From an uncultured Clostridia bacterium (GTDB taxonomy: Bacteria; Bacillota; Clostridia; Christensenellales; Borkfalkiaceae): a DNA stretch of 64,000 nucleotides. A program made the translations under genes and the position numbers. The stretch is taken from positions 1 through 64,000 of the forward strand of contig CAKQSI010000006.1 of the NCBI GenBank assembly GCA_934272745.1, given 5' to 3'. The notes beneath the pieces are model-generated. The model ran no database searches, had not been told where the DNA came from, and saw only the letters and a program-made list of their open reading frames with translations. Positions 60,549 to 64,000 of this stretch are shown here, one piece after another (the first letter of the stretch is position 1; each line of letters starts with the position of its first letter).

Positions 60549-62945
60549 ATGATTCGTTTTGCACTGGCGGGGAACCCGAACTGCGGGAAAACCACGCTGT
60601 TTAACTCCCTGACGGGTAGTACCGCGCATACGGGAAACTGGCCGGGCGTTACCGTTGACCGGAGAGAAGGAACGTACAAAAAATGTGCGGAACCCATCGC
60701 CATTATCGACCTGCCCGGAATTTACTCCCTTTCGCCGTACACGCCGGAAGAAGTTATTTCGAGAAACTACATCTTAGACGAAAAGCCTGACCTCGTCATC
60801 AACATCGTGGACGCGACCAACCTTGAACGCAACCTGTACCTCACCACGCAGTTGATGGAAATCGACGTTCCTATGATCGTCGCCCTCAACATGATGGACG
60901 CGGTGGAAAAGAACGGCGATAAGATCGACGCGAAACTTTTGGAAAGCCGTCTGGGCGTTCCCGTTTGCGAAATTTCCGCATTGAAAGAAAACGGGCTTGT
61001 CGATATGATGAACCGCGCCTATGCGGAATGCAAAAAACCGAGACAGGGAACCACCGTACTGGAAAACACTTCTCTTCGTCACCTGATCGGCGATATCCGT
61101 ATCGCTTTGGACGGTCAGGGCGTTGCGAACCCCCTCTTCCACGCGATCAAACTTGCGGAAATGGACGAGATCGAGGTCAAACAGCATCCTGCCGCCGTCA
61201 AGACGGTGGAAGAATTCAAAAAGACCTTTAACGACGAAACTTTCGGCACCGATTTCGAAGCCATCGTCGCCGACGGCAGATATCAGTACATCTCCAAAAA
61301 CTTCGCTTCCGCGCTTAAGAAGAAAAACGACGGCAAGTTTACCACTTCCCGTTCGGATAAAGCGGATAAAGTCCTGACCCACAAGATCTGGGGTATTCCC
61401 ATTTTCCTTCTGATCCTGTTCGGGATTTTCCACCTGACCTTCTCCGAAGATCTGCTGTTCCTCGGCAAGATCTTCAAGATGCCTTCGCTGGAAGATCTGG
61501 GACTTTTAGACGAAGCCGGCGACCCGAAGAACTTCGGCGTGCTGCTGCTTTCCTGCTTCTACGACGGCGCGGTATTCTCGCCCGGCGTTATGATCAATAA
61601 CTTGTGGAACGAAGTTCTGGTCGGACAGTTGTTCGGCTGGATTCAGGGACTTGTCGAAAGCTCGTCCATGGCGGGCTGGGCAGTCGGCTTGATCAACGAC
61701 GGTATTATCGAAGGTCTTGGCGCGGTGCTTTCCTTCCTGCCGCCCATTCTCGTACTGTTCCTGTTCTTCTCCATTCTGGAAGATTCCGGTTACATGGCGC
61801 GCGTCGCGTTCATTCTGGACAGAATGTTCCGCAAATTCGGACTTTCCGGCAGAGCGTTCATGCCGATGATCATGGGCTTCGGTTGCTCCGTTCCCGCAAT
61901 GATCAACACGCGTACGCTTGCCGACGATAAAGAACGTGCGGCGACCATCCGCGTCATTCCGTTCTTCTCCTGCGGGGCAAAACTCCCCATTCTGACCGCC
62001 GTTGCGGGCGCAGTCGTGTCCTATTTCGGCGTCGGAAACGCAGACCTCATCACTTATGCAATGTACCTGCTCGGTATCGTTACCGCAATCGTCTGCGTAC
62101 TTCTGATGAGAAATACTTCGCTGAAAGGCGAAACTCCGCCGTTCATCATGGAATTGCCCGCATACCACGCGCCGCAGTTCAAAAACCTGATGGCGCACCT
62201 GTGGGACAAAACCAAACACTTCGTCAAGAAGGCGTTCACGATCATTCTGGCTTCCACCATTCTGATCTGGGTGCTGTCCTCCTTCTCCTGGAACTGGAAG
62301 TTCCTGCTGCAGGACGCGGAAGAATTGTTTGCTTCCGATCCCGTGAAATACGCCGCGCTGGAAGGCGTCGACGGTATGGTTAACGTCCGTATGAACGAAT
62401 CCATTCTGGGTTCGATCGGTTCCTTCCTGCAGCCCCTCTTCACTCCGCTCGGCTTCGGTAGCCAGTTGAACGAATACGGTTGGGTGTTCATCGTCGCGGC
62501 TGTCGCCGGTCTGATCGCGAAAGAAAACGTTATTTCCACCTTCGCGACGCTCGCCGCGTGCTTGCTCGTGCAGGGCGTGAACGGCATTACGATCGGTATG
62601 GACGCCATCAATGCGGAAGACGGTATCGGCGCCGTAGAAGCAATGATTCAGGCAACCGGCGTTACGACGCCCGCGCTGATCGCGTTCATCGCGTTCAACA
62701 TGACGACCATTCCTTGCTTCGCGGCAGTCGCTACGGCGAAAGCCGAGCTGGGCAACAGAACGACGTATAAGTGGACGCTGGTGTTCTGGCTGGCGACCTC
62801 GTACATCGTGGCAAGTATGGTTTACACCATCGGCAGCTGGTGGTGGACGCTGTTCATCTGGGCGGCAGCGATCGCGCTCGTTGCATTCCTGATCGTTCGC
62901 CACAACAAAAAAGAAGCGAAGAAAGCCGAAAAAGCGAACGAATAA
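60549..62945 (+). CDS. feoB: Ferrous iron transport protein B
   Basis: A 798-residue Fe(II) transporter. The G domain has GNPNCGKTT (8-16, G1), GNWPGVTVD, DLPGIY (G3) and NMMDA (G4). Gate motifs in the membrane part include GFGCSVPAM and a late AFNMTTIPCFAA. About nine or ten membrane helices span residues 280-780. It is the main iron importer of anaerobes. It is downstream of the second feoA and about 430 bp before a Cys-rich FeoB-associated peptide. Confidence 0.96.
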   Translation: MIRFALAGNPNCGKTTLFNSLTGSTAHTGNWPGVTVDRREGTYKKCAEPIAIIDLPGIYSLSPYTPEEVISRNYILDEKPDLVINIVDATNLERNLYLTTQLMEIDVPMIVALNMMDAVEKNGDKIDAKLLESRLGVPVCEISALKENGLVDMMNRAYAECKKPRQGTTVLENTSLRHLIGDIRIALDGQGVANPLFHAIKLAEMDEIEVKQHPAAVKTVEEFKKTFNDETFGTDFEAIVADGRYQYISKNFASALKKKNDGKFTTSRSDKADKVLTHKIWGIPIFLLILFGIFHLTFSEDLLFLGKIFKMPSLEDLGLLDEAGDPKNFGVLLLSCFYDGAVFSPGVMINNLWNEVLVGQLFGWIQGLVESSSMAGWAVGLINDGIIEGLGAVLSFLPPILVLFLFFSILEDSGYMARVAFILDRMFRKFGLSGRAFMPMIMGFGCSVPAMINTRTLADDKERAATIRVIPFFSCGAKLPILTAVAGAVVSYFGVGNADLITYAMYLLGIVTAIVCVLLMRNTSLKGETPPFIMELPAYHAPQFKNLMAHLWDKTKHFVKKAFTIILASTILIWVLSSFSWNWKFLLQDAEELFASDPVKYAALEGVDGMVNVRMNESILGSIGSFLQPLFTPLGFGSQLNEYGWVFIVAAVAGLIAKENVISTFATLAACLLVQGVNGITIGMDAINAEDGIGAVEAMIQATGVTTPALIAFIAFNMTTIPCFAAVATAKAELGNRTTYKWTLVFWLATSYIVASMVYTIGSWWWTLFIWAAAIALVAFLIVRHNKKEAKKAEKANE

Positions 62946-63372
62946 GAAAGATCCTTCTTCCGCTTGGGCTCGCGGCGGATTTGTCGCGGGAAAACGGAAA
63001 TATTTCAAATAACAATGGCGGGGGAGGATCGGTTCGGTCTTCCCCTTGCTTAAACCCGCAAGGCGCGTTCGGTTTTCAGGGGACGAAAGCCCGCCCGGAC
63101 AACGGAATCGTCGGAGGGTGCAAGGATTGTCCCTAAGGCTTGCCGCCGGGGCGCAACGGCTGCCCGGCGGGAGTCTGACTGGCGGGCGGGGTTGAAAGAA
63201 CGTCTCGGCGGCGCGGTTTGCCGGTTGCGCTTGGGGCAGGGTAGAAATCCCGGCGTGTTCCTGAAAGTGGGACACGGGTTTCAAAATCCGGAACCGGCGG
63301 CGCCGGAAACGGGGTGAAAGGTCTTGCGAAAGTCAGGCGTTTCACCGAAAAAATAAAAAGGAGGCAACGCAA
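62946..63372. other. Intergenic region after feoB
   Basis: About 430 bp between feoB and its Cys-rich partner. I see no RNA gene, ORF with ribosome site or clear promoter; a GC-rich stretch near 63150-63240 holds weak dyads. Confidence 0.4.
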
Positions 63373-63540
63373 ATGGGTGTTCCCGAAATTTTAGTCATCA
63401 TCGGCGCTTCGGCAATCGTGCTGGGCGTGATCATTTCTTCGATCGTAAAAAAGGCGAAAGGGAAAGGCGGTTGCGGCGGGGATTGCTCCTCGTGCGGGAG
63501 TTGTCCGTACTGCCACAGTAAAGAGTCAAAGAAAAAATGA
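63373..63540 (+). CDS. FeoB-associated Cys-rich membrane protein
   Basis: A 55-residue protein with one membrane helix (about 5-25, LVIIGASAIVLGVIISS) and a Cys-rich tail (GGCGGDCSSCGSCPYCH, with CxxC-type spacing). This matches the FeoB-associated Cys-rich family, thought to help iron transfer or assembly at FeoB. The ATG at 63373 follows AAAAGGAGGCAACGCAA. It is too far from feoB to be sure that they share a transcript. Confidence 0.85.
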   Translation: MGVPEILVIIGASAIVLGVIISSIVKKAKGKGGCGGDCSSCGSCPYCHSKESKKK

Positions 63541-63545
63541 GATAT

Positions 63546-63592
63546 CCGCTTTAAGAAAAAAGCGGAAACCCTTTATAAAGAAAGGGTTTCTT
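63546..63592 (+). terminator. Two tandem hairpins after the Cys-rich gene
   Basis: CCGCTT with AAGCGG (63546-63565) and AAACCCTTT with AAAGGGTTT (63566-63589), followed by CTTTAT. Confidence 0.65.
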
Positions 63593-63594
63593 TA

Positions 63595-63702
63595 TAAAGA
63601 AGAAAGACTGTTTTATTTATAAAGAAAAAGTAAAATCGTTTCGTTTGTAAAAAGCAAGATTACTTCGTTTATGAAGAGGCAAAGTCGTTTGATTTATAAA
63701 AA
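63595..63702. repeat. Degenerate tandem repeat, about four units
   Basis: Units of about 25-30 bp contain TCGTTTGATTTATAAAAAG or close variants (near 63612, 63638, 63662 and 63684). The unit differs from the other repeat families here. Confidence 0.55.
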
Positions 63703-63704
63703 GG

Positions 63705-63737
63705 GGCGCCCGCCGCGGAATTTCCGCGGCGGGCGCC
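63705..63737. terminator. GC-rich hairpin (GGCGCC-type)
   Basis: GGCGCCCGCCGCGGAA pairs perfectly with its complement. It is nearly the same as the hairpin at 47291-47326. Confidence 0.7.
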
Positions 63738-63825
63738 GGAAGTTATGCCGAAAGAGGCGGTTTACCTACGGAGAGTCGAAAAAACAATAAATGATTGCCT
63801 TAAAAGGGCTGCGTAAATATTGAAA

Positions 63826-63844
63826 GGGGCGCCGAAAGCGCCCC
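63826..63844 (-). terminator. Hairpin after the minus-strand partial gene
   Basis: GGGGCGC pairs with GCGCCCC across CGAAA; on the minus strand TTTCAATATTT follows. It is placed to end the gene whose stop is at 63910. Confidence 0.65.
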
Positions 63845-63909
63845 TGCAATTTTATAGTCGATGAAATTTGTACCGTTTGCTATCCTGCGCAAAATCAACG
63901 TTTGCGTTC

Positions 63910-64000
63910 TTATTCTGCCGAAGAATCTTCGCCCGGAGCGTCCTTTTCTGCGGAAGCGCCTGCGGCAAGCGCGGCGTTTCCGGCGGCTTTTTCTGCTTTT
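63910..64000 (-). CDS. 3' end of a minus-strand CDS (partial)
   Basis: On the minus strand an open frame from the window edge ends at TAA (63910-63912). The visible residues are Ala/Glu/Gly-rich (ALAAGASAEKDAPGEDSSAE), like the low-complexity tails of other proteins in this window. The gene cannot be identified. Confidence 0.5.
   Translation of the reverse strand, partial: KAEKAAGNAALAAGASAEKDAPGEDSSAE

Noticed and set aside
61506..63284. A 592-codon minus-strand open frame opposite feoB
   Set aside because: It is antisense to the unmistakable FeoB membrane domain; its composition is a codon-bias shadow.

Overview
The window looks like a chromosomal segment of an uncultured, endospore-forming member of the Clostridia (Firmicutes), possibly a gut lineage near the Christensenellales. 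The spore evidence is direct: a gerA-gerB-gerC germination operon, a SpoIVFA/SpoIVFB pair, and a YyaC-family spore protease homologue. Signals are typical of Firmicutes: many start codons follow GGAGG-type ribosome sites (including several TTG starts), and many promoters are sigma-A-like hexamer pairs spaced exactly 17 bp. The taxon is an inference from gene content only.

Layout. 0-6 kb: a nucleotidyltransferase, a decayed serine-recombinase tail, a DUF4177-like small protein, a lipoprotein with an RsgI-like domain, a first copy of a roughly 295-bp TA-flanked structured element, and alanine racemase. 6-14 kb: secreted peptidyl-prolyl isomerase, a prolyl-tRNA editing protein with an M20 dipeptidase, glutamyl-tRNA synthetase followed by a NarL-type two-component system, and a small lipoprotein. 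14-20 kb: cold-shock protein, glycerate kinase, tRNA-Pro, an EamA transporter split by a frameshift at an A7 run, a membrane protein, and tRNA-Ser. 20-22 kb: an AT-rich block just after tRNA-Ser with an HTH protein and a small companion ORF, probably acquired. 22-29 kb: a Na/Pi cotransporter whose predicted 5' leader holds the second structured element, a Glu/Met/fMet tRNA cluster, tilS-hpt, and an AT-rich lipoprotein. 29-47 kb: YyaC, a YugP-type zinc protease, a GH78 rhamnosidase, spoIVFA-spoIVFB, a PAP2 phosphatase, RNase G, ftsH and parB. 47-53 kb: ger operon and a YiiX-like hydrolase. 53-59 kb: rsmG, a likely oriC with DnaA boxes, then dnaN-rpmH-rnpA-yidD-yidC-jag. 59-64 kb: an iron (feo) locus with two FeoA proteins, FeoB and a Cys-rich FeoB-associated peptide.

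Three themes run through the window. First, intergenic DNA carries several families of short tandem repeats, each unit holding a small hairpin. One family occurs at three distant sites, and at one of them the hairpin stem has changed on both arms while the loop and flank are kept. Second, about a dozen ordinary proteins carry long Ala/Glu/Asn-rich low-complexity insertions, some made of in-frame DNA repeats. Third, the 295-bp element occurs twice with compensatory changes in several stems, which points to selection on structure. These repeats and the element are the most novel content. The coding genes are mostly well-known housekeeping and sporulation families.
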